A stretch of DNA of 64,000 nucleotides, from assembly GCF_013407955.1 (NCBI RefSeq), contig NZ_JACCBU010000001.1, positions 62,001 through 126,000 of the forward strand, in the 5' to 3' direction. The notes beneath the pieces are model-generated. The model saw only the letters and a list, made by a program, of their open reading frames with translations. It did not search any database and was not told the DNA's origin. This DNA is from Microlunatus parietis (GTDB taxonomy: Bacteria > Actinomycetota > Actinomycetes > Propionibacteriales > Propionibacteriaceae). Shown here piece by piece: positions 1 through 7,609 of the stretch (position 1 is its first letter; every line of letters begins with the position of its first letter). A program made the translations under genes and the position numbers.

Positions 1-840
1 TGCGTTCGTGGTTGAACCAGTGGACCCAGTGCAGGGTCTCGATCTCGACATGATCAACATTGCGCCAAGGCCCGCAGCGTCGGATCATTTCGCTCTTGTA
101 GAGGCCGATCTGGGACTCGGCGAGGGCGTTGTCGTAGGCGTCGCCCACTGAACCGACGGAGGGGTCGACGCCGGCCTCGATCAGCCTGCTGGTGAAGGCG
201 AACGAGGTGTATTGGGAGCCGGCGTCGGTGTGGTGGACCAGGCCGGTGAGGTCGGTGATCCCGGCTTGATGGCGGGTCCAGAGCGCGTGTTCGAGGGTGT
301 CCAGGACGAGTTCGGTGGTCATGGTGGTGGCGGCTCGCCAGCCGACGATCATCCGGGAGTAGACGTCGATGATGAACGCGACGTAGACGGTGCCGGCCCA
401 GGTCGGCACGTAGGTGAAGTCGGCGACCCAGAGCCGGTTCGGCGCCGGCGCGGTGAAGTCCCGGTCGACCAGATCAGCCGCTCGGGCTTGCTTGGGGTCG
501 GCGATCGTGGTTCGCACCTGCTTGCCCCTGAGTGCGCCGTGCCAGCCGTTTTGTGCCATCAACCGCTCGACCGTGCACCGGGCCACGTCGTGGCCCTGTC
601 GGCGCAGATACAGCCACAGCTTCCGAGCACCGAACCCGTCGACGAACCGCTGCTGCCGGGCGGTCTTGATCAACTCGACGATCTCGGTGTCTCGTAACGC
701 CCGCCGAGATGGCGGCCGGTTACGGGCCTCGTAGTAGGTGGACGGGGCGATCTTGATCCCGTGCTCGGTCAGCACGCGACAGATCGGCTCGACCCCGAAC
801 CGGTCCCGGTGTTCGTCGATGAACACGATCAGTACCTGGG
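1..840 (-). CDS. IS3-family transposase OrfB (integrase catalytic subunit), partial
   Basis: This frame opens in the -1 phase relative to orfA at about 840 and stays open to the window edge, so the C-terminus is missing. Translated from the minus strand it has an N-terminal HTH_21-like segment and then an rve integrase fold. The first catalytic Asp is in VADFTYVP (near 420), the second in HHTDAGSQY (near 228) and the Glu in NALAESQIG (near 118), so the DDE triad is complete. It has no convincing start of its own. By family precedent it is made as an OrfAB fusion through programmed -1 frameshifting near the CCACCC stretch at 838-843. It catalyses cut-and-paste or copy-out transposition of the element. 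Intact as far as seen. Confidence 0.85.
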
Positions 841-1158
841 TGGGCGGTCGAGCTCCGCCGCGAAGAAAGCCGACGCGCTCTTGAGGATCTCGTTCGCTCG
901 GCGCAACTCGGCGTTCTCCTTCTTCAACGCCTTGATCTCAGCGATTTCCTCGCTGGTCTTGCCCGGCCGCTGACCATGATCAACTTCGGCCCGGCGGACC
1001 CACTTCCGGACGGTCTCGGCCGACCCGATCCCGAGCTGGTCCGCGATCGTGCGGATCGCTTCGAACTCGGACGGGTAAGCGCCGCGCTCCAGCGCCTCAG
1101 CGACCAGCCGGACCGCACGCTCCCGCACCTCGCGGGGATACTTCGACGGACGTGCCAT
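829..1158 (-). CDS. IS3-family transposase OrfA (helix-turn-helix DNA-binding subunit)
   Basis: A 109-residue protein starting MARPSKYPREV. The ATG at 1158 is chosen over one slightly upstream because GGAGG lies eight bases before it. The N-terminal half is an HTH_Tnp_1 domain (IADQLGIGSAETVRKWVRR). The C-terminal half is a leucine-zipper-like coiled coil (EEIAEIKALKKENAELRR) used for oligomerisation in this family, ending in the typical ILKSASAFFAAELDRP. The product binds the terminal repeats and is also the N-terminal part of the OrfAB transposase after frameshifting into the adjacent frame. Known IS3 biology supports an inhibitor role for OrfA alone; that is not shown here. Confidence 0.88.
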   Translation of the reverse strand: MARPSKYPREVRERAVRLVAEALERGAYPSEFEAIRTIADQLGIGSAETVRKWVRRAEVDHGQRPGKTSEEIAEIKALKKENAELRRANEILKSASAFFAAELDRPPRY

Positions 1159-1176
1159 GACTTCATCCTCCAACTA

Positions 1177-2202
1177 ATGAAGCCTCCCGACACCCCGGGG
1201 CGGTTCAGGTTGACGCTGGCCGGGCGGGTGGTGATCGCGATCCGGCTCCGGGAACGCCGGCGGCATGCTGCGATCGCCCGAGAGCTGGGGGTGCACCGGT
1301 CGACGGTGAAGCGTGAGGTCGAGGCCGGCAGCGTGGACGGTCGTTACCGGTGCAAGATCGCTCAGCGGCGGGCCGACGAGCGGCGGCGGCGGCCGAAGTC
1401 GGACCGGGTCAAGCTCAGGCCCGGGACCGAGCTGTGGGACGAGGTGATCGCCCGGTTGAACGCCAAGCAGTCACCCGAGCAGATCGCCGGCAGGCTGGCC
1501 CGAGACTTCGCCGGGCGTGACGCTATGCAGGTGAGCCACGAAACGATCTACCAGGCCCTGTATGTCCAGGGCGCCGGAGCGTTGCGGCACGAGCTGGCCG
1601 TGGAGAAGGCGTTGCGGTCGGGCCGGACCAGCCGCCGTCCCCGGTCCAAACTCGGACCACGGTCCAACCGGTCCTGGATCGGCGAGGCCAAGATCACGGC
1701 CCGACCAGCCGAGGCCGCTGACCGGGCCGTGCCCGGCCACTGGGAAGGCGATCTGATCATCGGCGGTGACCAGCGCTCGGCGCTGATCACCCTGTTCGAA
1801 CGCAACACCCGGTTCTGCCTGATCAGCCGCATCACCGTCCATGACGCCGCGACCGTGACCGACCGGCTCACCGAGATGGCCGCCCGGCTCCCCGCAGCGT
1901 TGTGGCGATCGTTGACCTGGGACCAGGGCGTGGAGATGGCCGAACATGCCCGGTTCACCATCGCGACCGGTTGCCCCGTGTTCTTCTGCGATCCCCACTC
2001 GCCCTGGCAACGCCCGACCAACGAGAACGGCAACGGACTGATCCGAGAATTCTTCCCCAAAGGCACCGACTTCACCAAGATCACCGACCAGCAAGTCGCC
2101 GAAGTCGAGCGCCTGCTCAACACACGCCCCCGCAAAGTCTTGAACTACCAGACCCCCGCTGAGAAGCTTGATCAACTACTCACTGTTGCGACAGCAGCTT
2201 GA
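1177..2202 (+). CDS. IS30-family transposase, 5' end probably altered
   Basis: A 341-residue frame. Residues about 28-50 form a helix-turn-helix (IARELGVHRSTVKREV). The catalytic integrase core carries D in GHWEGDLIIG, D in LTWDQG and E in the NENGNG...IREFFPKG block, the DDE arrangement and closing motif of IS30 transposases. The frame is open back to 976, but that part is antisense to orfA. The ATG at 1177 and the next nine codons appear to derive from the IS3 terminus (1207), so the original N-terminus is probably lost and current expression is uncertain. The catalytic core is complete. It could still be active if translated from 1177. Confidence 0.85.
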   Translation: MKPPDTPGRFRLTLAGRVVIAIRLRERRRHAAIARELGVHRSTVKREVEAGSVDGRYRCKIAQRRADERRRRPKSDRVKLRPGTELWDEVIARLNAKQSPEQIAGRLARDFAGRDAMQVSHETIYQALYVQGAGALRHELAVEKALRSGRTSRRPRSKLGPRSNRSWIGEAKITARPAEAADRAVPGHWEGDLIIGGDQRSALITLFERNTRFCLISRITVHDAATVTDRLTEMAARLPAALWRSLTWDQGVEMAEHARFTIATGCPVFFCDPHSPWQRPTNENGNGLIREFFPKGTDFTKITDQQVAEVERLLNTRPRKVLNYQTPAEKLDQLLTVATAA

Positions 2203-2215
2203 ATCCGCCGCCCGA
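1208..2215 (+). mobile_element. IS30-family insertion sequence, left end replaced by IS3
   Basis: The interval holds one long transposase frame. The right end lies just after the stop codon, where TTGAATCCGCC (about 2199-2210) resembles the right termini of actinobacterial IS30 elements. The left terminus cannot be found: sequence left of 1207 belongs to the IS3 element. The exact right boundary is inferred, not proven. The sequence immediately right of it (from 2218) is a dispersed repeat containing the palindrome TGCAACGTTGCA. This fits the known taste of IS30 transposases for palindromic targets. Confidence 0.6.
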
Positions 2216-2217
2216 TG

Positions 2218-2391
2218 CAACGTTGCACTCCCCGATGCGAAGAGAAATCGCGACACTCCGGCCCGGCCGTGCGCGCATCACTCCCGTTCACCGCGCCCGT
2301 TGCGTCACGCTCGGAGCCCCTGCAGCACCGAGCGGACTGCTTGACCGGGGAACCTCGCCCGGAATCGAGGTCCCATCGTCCGCTCGGCGAG
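2218..2391. repeat. Dispersed structured repeat, copy A
   Basis: This copy begins with the 12-base palindrome TGCAACGTTGCA (2216-2227). After an eight-base spacer comes a 21-base block (2236-2256) that is identical to 35858-35878. Further right, the stretch from GAGCGGACTGCTTGACC (about 2330) to GTCCGCTCGG (about 2378) matches 35914-35972 in sequence and arrangement. Copy A has about 39 extra bases between the two conserved parts. No protein is encoded. It directly abuts the IS30 right end. It may be a non-autonomous element, a REP-like hairpin or a non-coding RNA. Confidence 0.7.
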
Positions 2392-2479
2392 CCGCGCGCC
2401 CGCACCTTGCCGCGACAGCCGCGACTTCGGCCCAGCCGCTTCGGCGGGGTTCGGTTGGATTCGGCTCAGGGAACGTTCG

Positions 2480-3412
2480 TCAGCTGGCCTTCTTCTTCGC
2501 CGCCGGCTTCTTGGCTGAGGACTTCTTGGCAGCCGTCTTCTTGCTGCTCTTCTTCGCCGACGACTTCTTGGCAGTCGTCTTCTTGCCGGTCGTCTTCTTG
2601 GCCGCCTTCTTCCCGGTACGGCGACCGCCGACCGACTCGACGCTGCGCCGGAGCGCCTCGACCAGGTCGATCACCTCGGCGCCGGGCTCGCCCTCGCCCT
2701 CCTCGACGCCGAACGTGGCCGCCGTGTCCAGGGCCTCACCCTCGGCCTTCTTCGCCTCGATCAGGATCCGCAGCTGCTCCTGGTACTCGTCGGTGAACGC
2801 GTCCGGGCGGAAATCGCCGGACAGGCTGTCGATCAACGACGAGGCCATCTTCTTCTCCTGCTTGGTCACCGAGGCGCTCGACGACAGCACGTCGAAGTCG
2901 GCTTCGCGTACCTCGTCGTCCCAGAGCAGGGTCTGCAGCATGATCACCTTGTCCCGGACCCGCAGCGCGGCGAGCCGCGTCTTCTGCCGTAGCGCGAAGG
3001 TGACGATCGCGGTCCGGTCCGATTCGGCGAGCGCGTCCCGGAGCAGCTTGTACGGCTTCACGGCAGCCTTGTCCGGCTCGAGGAAATAGCTCCGGTCGAA
3101 GGTGATCGGATCGAGTTGATCACTCGGCACGAACTGCGACACGTCGATCGATTTGCTCCGCTCCTCCGGCAGCGAGGCAAGATCATCTTCGGTCAGGACG
3201 ATGGTGGTGCTGCCGTCGTCGTAGGCCTTGTCGATGTTCTCGTACTCGACGATCTTGCCGCACACCTCGCAGCGCCGCTGATAGCGGATCCGGCCGCCGT
3301 CGGCGTCGTGCACCTGGTGCAGCGACAGGTCGTGGTCCTCGGTCGCGCTGTACAGCTTGACCGGCACATTGACCAGACCGAACGAGATCGCGCCCTTCCA
3401 GATCGACCGCAT
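2480..3412 (-). CDS. ku: Non-homologous end-joining DNA-binding protein Ku
   Basis: A 310-residue bacterial Ku. The product forms a homodimeric ring that threads onto double-strand DNA ends and recruits ligase LigD. The N-terminus MRSIWKGAISFGLVNVPVKLY is the Ku family signature. The beta-barrel core runs to about residue 255 and includes the RCEVCGKIVEY segment. Residues about 265-310 are a lysine/alanine/threonine-rich tail of KK(S/T)(A/S) repeats, like the histone-like Ku tails of actinobacteria that bind DNA and stimulate ligation. The start at 3412 is preceded by GAGGAGG. It lies ten bases after the stop of the YrdC-like gene, so the two are probably cotranscribed. No ligD lies in the window. 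Confidence 0.96.
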   Translation of the reverse strand: MRSIWKGAISFGLVNVPVKLYSATEDHDLSLHQVHDADGGRIRYQRRCEVCGKIVEYENIDKAYDDGSTTIVLTEDDLASLPEERSKSIDVSQFVPSDQLDPITFDRSYFLEPDKAAVKPYKLLRDALAESDRTAIVTFALRQKTRLAALRVRDKVIMLQTLLWDDEVREADFDVLSSSASVTKQEKKMASSLIDSLSGDFRPDAFTDEYQEQLRILIEAKKAEGEALDTAATFGVEEGEGEPGAEVIDLVEALRRSVESVGGRRTGKKAAKKTTGKKTTAKKSSAKKSSKKTAAKKSSAKKPAAKKKAS

Positions 3413-3422
3413 CGCGGCCTCC

Positions 3423-4043
3423 TCACTCGAACGGGGCCGGGTTGCCCGCCCCGACCCGGACCACCTCCGGCGCTCCGTCGGAGAAGTCGATCACCGTCGT
3501 CGGCTCGGCGCCGCAGTCACCGGAGTCCACGACCGCGTCCAGGTCGGGGTCCAGCCGGTCCTTGATCTCCCAGCCCTGGGTCAGCGGGTCCTCCTCGCCG
3601 GGCAGCAGCAGGGTGCTGGACAGCATCGGCTCGCCCAGGGCGGCGAGCAGCGCCTGGGTGGTGGTGTGGTCCGGAATCCGTACCCCGACGGTCTTCTTCT
3701 TCTGGTGCAGCATCTGCCGCGGCACCTCCTTGGTGGCCGGCAGGATGAACGTGTAACTGCCCGGCGTGACCGCCTTGATGCTGCGGAACACGGCGTTGTC
3801 GATGTGGACGAACTGGCCCAGCTGGGCGAACTCCCGACAGACCAGCGTGAAATGGTGTTTGTCGTCCAACTGCCGGATCCGCCGGATCCGCTCCAGCCCG
3901 TCCCGGTTGCCGAGCTGGCAGCCGAGCGCGTAGCAGGAGTCCGTCGGATAGGCGATCAGCGCGCCGTCGCGTACCAGGTCGACGACCTGTCCGATGGCGC
4001 GGGGCTGGGGATTGTCCGGGTGCACATCGAAGTACTTCGCCAT
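3423..4043 (-). CDS. L-threonylcarbamoyladenylate synthase family protein (YrdC/YciO type)
   Basis: A 206-residue Sua5/YciO/YrdC-fold protein. It has the nucleotide-binding pattern GALIAYPTDSCYALGC and the KHHFTLVCREF stretch. The MLHQKKKTVGVRIPDH and PMLSSTLLLPG segments are characteristic of the YciO subgroup. YrdC members make threonylcarbamoyl-AMP for tRNA t6A37 synthesis; the YciO subgroup activity is weaker or different, so its role in t6A is uncertain. The ATG at 4043 sits six bases after TAGGGT (4050-4055, minus strand), so the mRNA is probably leaderless. It is the first gene of a two-gene unit with ku. Confidence 0.88.
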   Translation of the reverse strand: MAKYFDVHPDNPQPRAIGQVVDLVRDGALIAYPTDSCYALGCQLGNRDGLERIRRIRQLDDKHHFTLVCREFAQLGQFVHIDNAVFRSIKAVTPGSYTFILPATKEVPRQMLHQKKKTVGVRIPDHTTTQALLAALGEPMLSSTLLLPGEEDPLTQGWEIKDRLDPDLDAVVDSGDCGAEPTTVIDFSDGAPEVVRVGAGNPAPFE

Positions 4044-4106
4044 CGTCCGACCCTAGTAGAAAAGCCGGCGCGCGGGAATGGCGACCGGTTCGGCCGCGCG
4101 ACCTGG

Positions 4107-4943
4107 CTAGGCGCCCATCCGAACCGGCGCTGAGGACAGCCGGACCGGCGTCGGATCGATCAGGTTGTCCGGGCCGCAGGCGCCGACGAAGTGACCGTGC
4201 CGGCGGATCAGTGGACCGGTCTCGACCTCGCCGATCACGCAGGTGATGTTGTCCCGCCCGCCGCGGTCCACTGCCGCCGCGATCAACGCCTTCGCCGCGT
4301 CGTCCAGGTCGTGGATGTAGAGCAGGTCGGCGATCTGCTGATCGTCGACCAGGTCGCTCAGGCCGTCGCTGCAGATCAGCAGCCGGTCCCCCACCATCAG
4401 CTCCAGCTCGCACAGGTCGGGCACCGGCGGCTGCCGGTCGTCGACCGCCTGCAGCACCACGCTTCGGTACGGGTAGCTCAGCGCCTCCTCCTCGGTCAGC
4501 TCGCCGGTGTCGATCAACCGCTGCACGAGCGTGTGATCATGACTGAGCTGGGTCAGGAAGCCGTCCCGGAGCAGGTAAGCCCTCGAGTCCCCGACGTGTG
4601 CCATGGCGCAGGTTTCGCCGTCGGACATGATCGCGGTCAGCGTCGTGGACATCCCGCGACGCTCCGGATGCAACTCGGCGTCGTCGCGCAGTTGCCGGTG
4701 GGCGACCTCGATCACCTCGGCCAGGAAACCGGTCAGATCGGGATGATCATGAACGATCGCAGCCGAACTCAAAGCAAATGCCGTGCTCGCCGATGCGATC
4801 TCCCCGGCTGCAGCGCCGCCCACGCCGTCGGCGACCAGAAGCAGATACGGGCCGGCAAAGCCGGAATCCTCGTTATGCGGGCGGACCAGACCGACATCGG
4901 TTCGGGCGGCGTACCTGAACCTCAAGCGGTCCGCCTCCGTCAT
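4107..4943 (-). CDS. PP2C-family serine/threonine phosphatase
   Basis: A 278-residue stand-alone PPM/PP2C domain. Metal-binding motifs are present in order: HNEDS near the N-terminus, VADGVGGAAAGE, AHVGDSRAYL, CSDGLSDLV and GGRDNITCV. These Asp residues coordinate two Mn/Mg ions that dephosphorylate phospho-Ser/Thr. Unlike mycobacterial PstP there is no transmembrane or extracellular part, so it is cytosolic. The start at 4943 is preferred because TAGTAT (4951-4956, minus strand) lies seven bases before this ATG; the ATG at 4952 overlaps that -10. It is divergent from the kinase gene at 5045. A partner kinase is not in the window. Confidence 0.93.
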   Translation of the reverse strand: MTEADRLRFRYAARTDVGLVRPHNEDSGFAGPYLLLVADGVGGAAAGEIASASTAFALSSAAIVHDHPDLTGFLAEVIEVAHRQLRDDAELHPERRGMSTTLTAIMSDGETCAMAHVGDSRAYLLRDGFLTQLSHDHTLVQRLIDTGELTEEEALSYPYRSVVLQAVDDRQPPVPDLCELELMVGDRLLICSDGLSDLVDDQQIADLLYIHDLDDAAKALIAAAVDRGGRDNITCVIGEVETGPLIRRHGHFVGACGPDNLIDPTPVRLSSAPVRMGA

Positions 4944-5044
4944 GAGCGGCATACTAACCCGCCCGGCGGCGTTGATCGAGACTGTCGCCGCGTCGGCGCG
5001 TTAAGACACTGTGACGATGATCGCACTCGCTTAGTCTTCGGCTC

Positions 5045-5950
5045 ATGTTCACCTTGCCGGACCGGGTCCGCGACCGGGCGTGTTCGCTCGGGCCGAGCGG
5101 CGCCGCCTGGTTGGCCGGGCTGCCAGACCTGGTGGCCGGACTGGCCGCCGACTGGGCACTCACCATCGGCGAACCGCTGTCCGGTGGCAGCGCGTCGCTG
5201 GTGCTGCGGGCGACGGACGGAAACGGTGAGCCGGTGGTGCTGAAGCTCGGGCAGCCGGACGGCCCGCTGGCCGAGCAGGCCGACACGCTGCGCCGGGCCG
5301 GCGGTCGCGGCTACGCCCGGCTGCAACGCTTCGACGAGGCCCGGAACGCCTTGCTGGTGGAAGGTCTCGGGCCGTCGCTGGAAACGGCCGGGTCATCGCC
5401 GGAGCGCACCATCGAGGTGCTCTGCGCCCTGCTGCGGGAGGCCTGGCTGGTGCCCCGGCCGGCCGCTCCGCCGGGCGCGCCGGAGAAGGCCGCCTCCTTG
5501 GGTGCGTTCATCGGCGAGGCCTGGCCGGCGCTCGGGCGGCCGGGTCCGGAGCGGGTGATCGAGACGGCTCTGGGGTACGCGGAGCGGCGCGCGGCCGCGT
5601 ACGACCCGGACCGCTCGGTCGTGGTGCACGGCGATCCGCATCCGGCCAACGCGCTGCTCCGCCGTGGCGACGGATACGTGTTCGTCGACCCGGACGGCTT
5701 CCTCGCCGATCCCGGCTACGACCTCGGCGTGGTGCTGCGGGACTGGCTCCCCGAGCTGGCCGGGACGGACGATCCGGACGCGCTGCTCCGCGGGTACTGC
5801 CGCTTGCTGGCGCGGCGAGCCGGGGTCGACGCCGAGGTGATCTGGGAGTGGGGCTTCCTGGAGCGCGTGTCAACCGGTCTGTACTGCCTGCGCTACGGCG
5901 CGCCGGAGCTGGGCCGCCGGTTCCTCGCGTCGGCGGAGCGGCTGCGCTGA
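5045..5950 (+). CDS. Aminoglycoside/hydroxyurea-type phosphotransferase family kinase
   Basis: A 301-residue protein-kinase-like fold resembling the streptomycin 6-kinase group (APH_6_hur). An N-lobe with LSGGSASLVLRA is followed by the Lys in PVVLKLG. The catalytic loop is VHGDPHPANALL, and the DFG-like metal-binding motif is VFVDPDGFLADPGYDLG, with the Brenner-type Asp in HGDPHP. It transfers phosphate from ATP to a small hydroxylated substrate. Resistance is possible but not shown; many chromosomal members are metabolic. The start is supported by TAGTCT at 5032-5037, seven bases before ATG (leaderless). Confidence 0.82.
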   Translation: MFTLPDRVRDRACSLGPSGAAWLAGLPDLVAGLAADWALTIGEPLSGGSASLVLRATDGNGEPVVLKLGQPDGPLAEQADTLRRAGGRGYARLQRFDEARNALLVEGLGPSLETAGSSPERTIEVLCALLREAWLVPRPAAPPGAPEKAASLGAFIGEAWPALGRPGPERVIETALGYAERRAAAYDPDRSVVVHGDPHPANALLRRGDGYVFVDPDGFLADPGYDLGVVLRDWLPELAGTDDPDALLRGYCRLLARRAGVDAEVIWEWGFLERVSTGLYCLRYGAPELGRRFLASAERLR

Positions 5951-5994
5951 CCGTACCGGCGGAAAAGGGTGGGCGGCTGCGGGTGCGACCTGGT

Positions 5995-6000
5995 TAGGCT
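5995..6000 (+). promoter_or_regulatory. -10 element of the metG leader
   Basis: TAGGCT lies exactly seven bases before the ATG of the leader peptide at 6008. The same geometry is seen before genes at 5045, 9531 and 10099, placing the transcription start at or next to the leader ATG. Confidence 0.6.
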
Positions 6001-6007
6001 GGTCGAC

Positions 6008-6049
6008 ATGTTCCGCACGCCGATCATGATGACCCCGCCCACGGGGTAA
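6008..6049 (+). CDS. Candidate methionine leader peptide (MFRTPIMMTPPTG)
   Basis: A 13-codon frame ending in TAA, 78 bases upstream of the metG start. It has three Met codons, two of them in tandem (6026-6031). The tandem pair stands immediately before RNA segment 1 (6032-6037) of a four-segment alternative-pairing system. A -10 hexamer is placed for a leaderless start. The design matches ribosome-mediated attenuation leaders: scarcity of Met-tRNA would stall the ribosome on the tandem Met codons. Translation itself is inferred. Confidence 0.6.
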   Translation: MFRTPIMMTPPTG

Positions 6050-6089
6050 TCCGGCCTGCGCCCATCCACCCCGCGGCATCGCGGGGTGG
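6032..6089 (+). promoter_or_regulatory. Candidate transcription attenuator of metG (segments 1-4)
   Basis: Four complementary segments are visible: 1 ACCCCG (6032-6037), 2 CGGGGT (6042-6047), 3 CCACCCCGC (6066-6074) and 4 GCGGGGTGG (6081-6089). Segments 1:2 and 3:4 (a nine-base-pair stem with a six-base loop) can form together, while 2:3 excludes both. A ribosome stalled at the Met codons would cover segment 1 and favour 2:3, blocking the 3:4 terminator-like hairpin. There is no U-tract, which is common for actinobacterial terminators. Confidence 0.58.
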
Positions 6090-6091
6090 CC

Positions 6092-6124
6092 GAACTCCGA
6101 GGTGTCGCCACCTTCCGGGAGTTC
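6092..6124 (+). promoter_or_regulatory. Hairpin enclosing the metG ribosome-binding site
   Basis: GAACTCC (6092-6098) pairs with GGAGTTC (6118-6124), and an inner GGTG/CACC stem (6101-6104 with 6109-6112) extends it. The 3' arm contains the likely Shine-Dalgarno GGGAG (6117-6121) for the ATG at 6128. Translation could therefore be controlled in addition to transcription. Confidence 0.5.
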
Positions 6125-6127
6125 ACG

Positions 6128-7609
6128 ATGACTGTTTACCTGACCACCTCGATTCCGTACGTCAACGCGCGGCCCCATCTCGGCCACGCCCTGGAGTTCG
6201 TCCAGGCCGACGTGCTCGCCCGGCACCACCGCCACCGCGGCCGTTCCGTACGCCTGCTCAGCGGGACCGACGACAACGCCCTGAAGAACGTCACCGCCGC
6301 CCGCCAGGCCGGCGTGGACCCGGCCACCTTCGTCGCCGAGAACGCGGACGCCTTCCAACGGCTGGCCGAGCCGCTCGGGCTGAGCCTGGACGATTTCATC
6401 CGGACCGGCAGCGATCCCCGGCACGCGCCGGGCGTGCAACGGATCTGGCGCCGCTGTGCCGAGGCCGGCGATTTCACCCGGCGCACGTACCGCGGTCTGT
6501 ATTGCGCCGGCTGCGAGCAGTTCTACGTCGACGATGATCTTGTCGACGGCCGCTGCCCCGAACACGGCGTCGAGCCGGAGCCGGTCGAGGAGGAGAACTG
6601 GTTCTTCGCCCTGAGTCGGTACGCGGCGGCGATCCGGACCTTGATCAGCTCGGGCGAGGTGCGGATCGAGCCCGAGCCGCGGCGCAACGAGATCCTCGGC
6701 CTGATCGACGCCGGGCTGCCCGACGTCAGCGTGTCCCGCCCGGCCGCGCGCGCCGACGGCTGGGGCATCGGCGTGCCCGGTGATCCGGGTCAGGTGATCT
6801 ACGTCTGGTGGGACGCCCTGGCCAACTACCTGACCTCACTCGGGTATGCCGACGACGGCCCGGACTACCGGCGCTGGTGGCAGAGCTCTGCCGAACGGAT
6901 CCACGTGATCGGCAAGGGCATCGTCCGGTTCCACGCGCTGACCTGGCTCGGCCAACTGCTGTCCGCGGGACTGCCGCTGCCGACCGCGATCTTCGTCCAC
7001 GACTACCTCACCGTGGACGGCGCCAAGATCTCCAAGTCCACCGGCGGTTCGGCCGATCCCGCAGCGGTCGTTGATTCGTACGGAGCTGACGCGGTGCGTT
7101 GGTGGTTGGCCGCCGGGGTGGCCCGGATCGGCGACACCGACTTCACCGAACGAGCCCTGATCGAGCGGCACGACTCCGACCTCGCCAACGGCGTGGGCAA
7201 CCTGGTCAACCGAACCGTCACTCTGATCAATCGGCGGCGGTCCTGCCGGCTGGGCAGTTTGGACCCGGATCCGGGTCCCGCCGGAAGCAACCTGCTGGCC
7301 GGAGCCGAAGCCCTGCCCGGCAAGATCGACGCGGCGCTCGCCCGCTTCGACCTGCGAGCGGCGACCACGGCGCTGATCGACGTCGCCCGTACCGCCAACC
7401 GGTATCTCCAGCAGACCGAACCCTGGCGACTTCCGGAGCCCGACCCGAACCTGGACCTCATCCTGGCCACCGCCCTCACGGTCTGTCGGACCCTGGCCAC
7501 CGAACTGACCCCGTTCGTCCCGGACGGCGCCGATCGCCTCCATCGCCAACTCGGCACCGGCCACACCGTCGGCACCCCCGAAGCCGCCTTCCCCCAACTC
7601 GCCGACTGA
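6128..7609 (+). CDS. metG: Methionyl-tRNA synthetase
   Basis: A 493-residue class I aminoacyl-tRNA synthetase that charges tRNA-Met in the cytosol. The HIGH motif is RPHLGHALE (residues about 12-20) and the KMSKS loop is KISKS (about residue 300). A single zinc knuckle is seen as CAGC...CPEH. The anticodon-binding helical domain forms the C-terminal third; there is no C-terminal Trbp dimerisation domain, as is usual for short actinobacterial MetG. The ATG at 6128 is chosen over the upstream one at 6086 because it starts the conserved MTVYLTTSIPYVN and has GGGAG seven bases upstream. It is preceded by a candidate Met leader peptide and alternative RNA hairpins. Confidence 0.95.
   Translation: MTVYLTTSIPYVNARPHLGHALEFVQADVLARHHRHRGRSVRLLSGTDDNALKNVTAARQAGVDPATFVAENADAFQRLAEPLGLSLDDFIRTGSDPRHAPGVQRIWRRCAEAGDFTRRTYRGLYCAGCEQFYVDDDLVDGRCPEHGVEPEPVEEENWFFALSRYAAAIRTLISSGEVRIEPEPRRNEILGLIDAGLPDVSVSRPAARADGWGIGVPGDPGQVIYVWWDALANYLTSLGYADDGPDYRRWWQSSAERIHVIGKGIVRFHALTWLGQLLSAGLPLPTAIFVHDYLTVDGAKISKSTGGSADPAAVVDSYGADAVRWWLAAGVARIGDTDFTERALIERHDSDLANGVGNLVNRTVTLINRRRSCRLGSLDPDPGPAGSNLLAGAEALPGKIDAALARFDLRAATTALIDVARTANRYLQQTEPWRLPEPDPNLDLILATALTVCRTLATELTPFVPDGADRLHRQLGTGHTVGTPEAAFPQLAD

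Larger units (their letters stand above)
1..1207 (-). mobile_element. IS3-family insertion sequence, distal end outside window
   Basis: The element carries the two overlapping frames typical of IS3 elements (orfA, and orfB read through a -1 shift) on the minus strand. Read on the minus strand, its transposase-proximal end appears to begin at 1207 with TGAACCGCCCCGGGG. That is the TGA-type terminus common in actinobacterial IS3 elements, about 50 bases before orfA. The other end lies left of base 1, so neither the target duplication nor the full length can be seen. The end falls at the start of the neighbouring IS30 transposase frame, suggesting that IS3 inserted into the IS30 element. Confidence 0.82.

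Noticed and set aside
5045..5950. Calling the kinase an aminoglycoside-resistance gene
   Set aside because: Only the fold and catalytic loop are recognisable. Chromosomal members often have metabolic substrates, and nothing around it suggests a resistance island.
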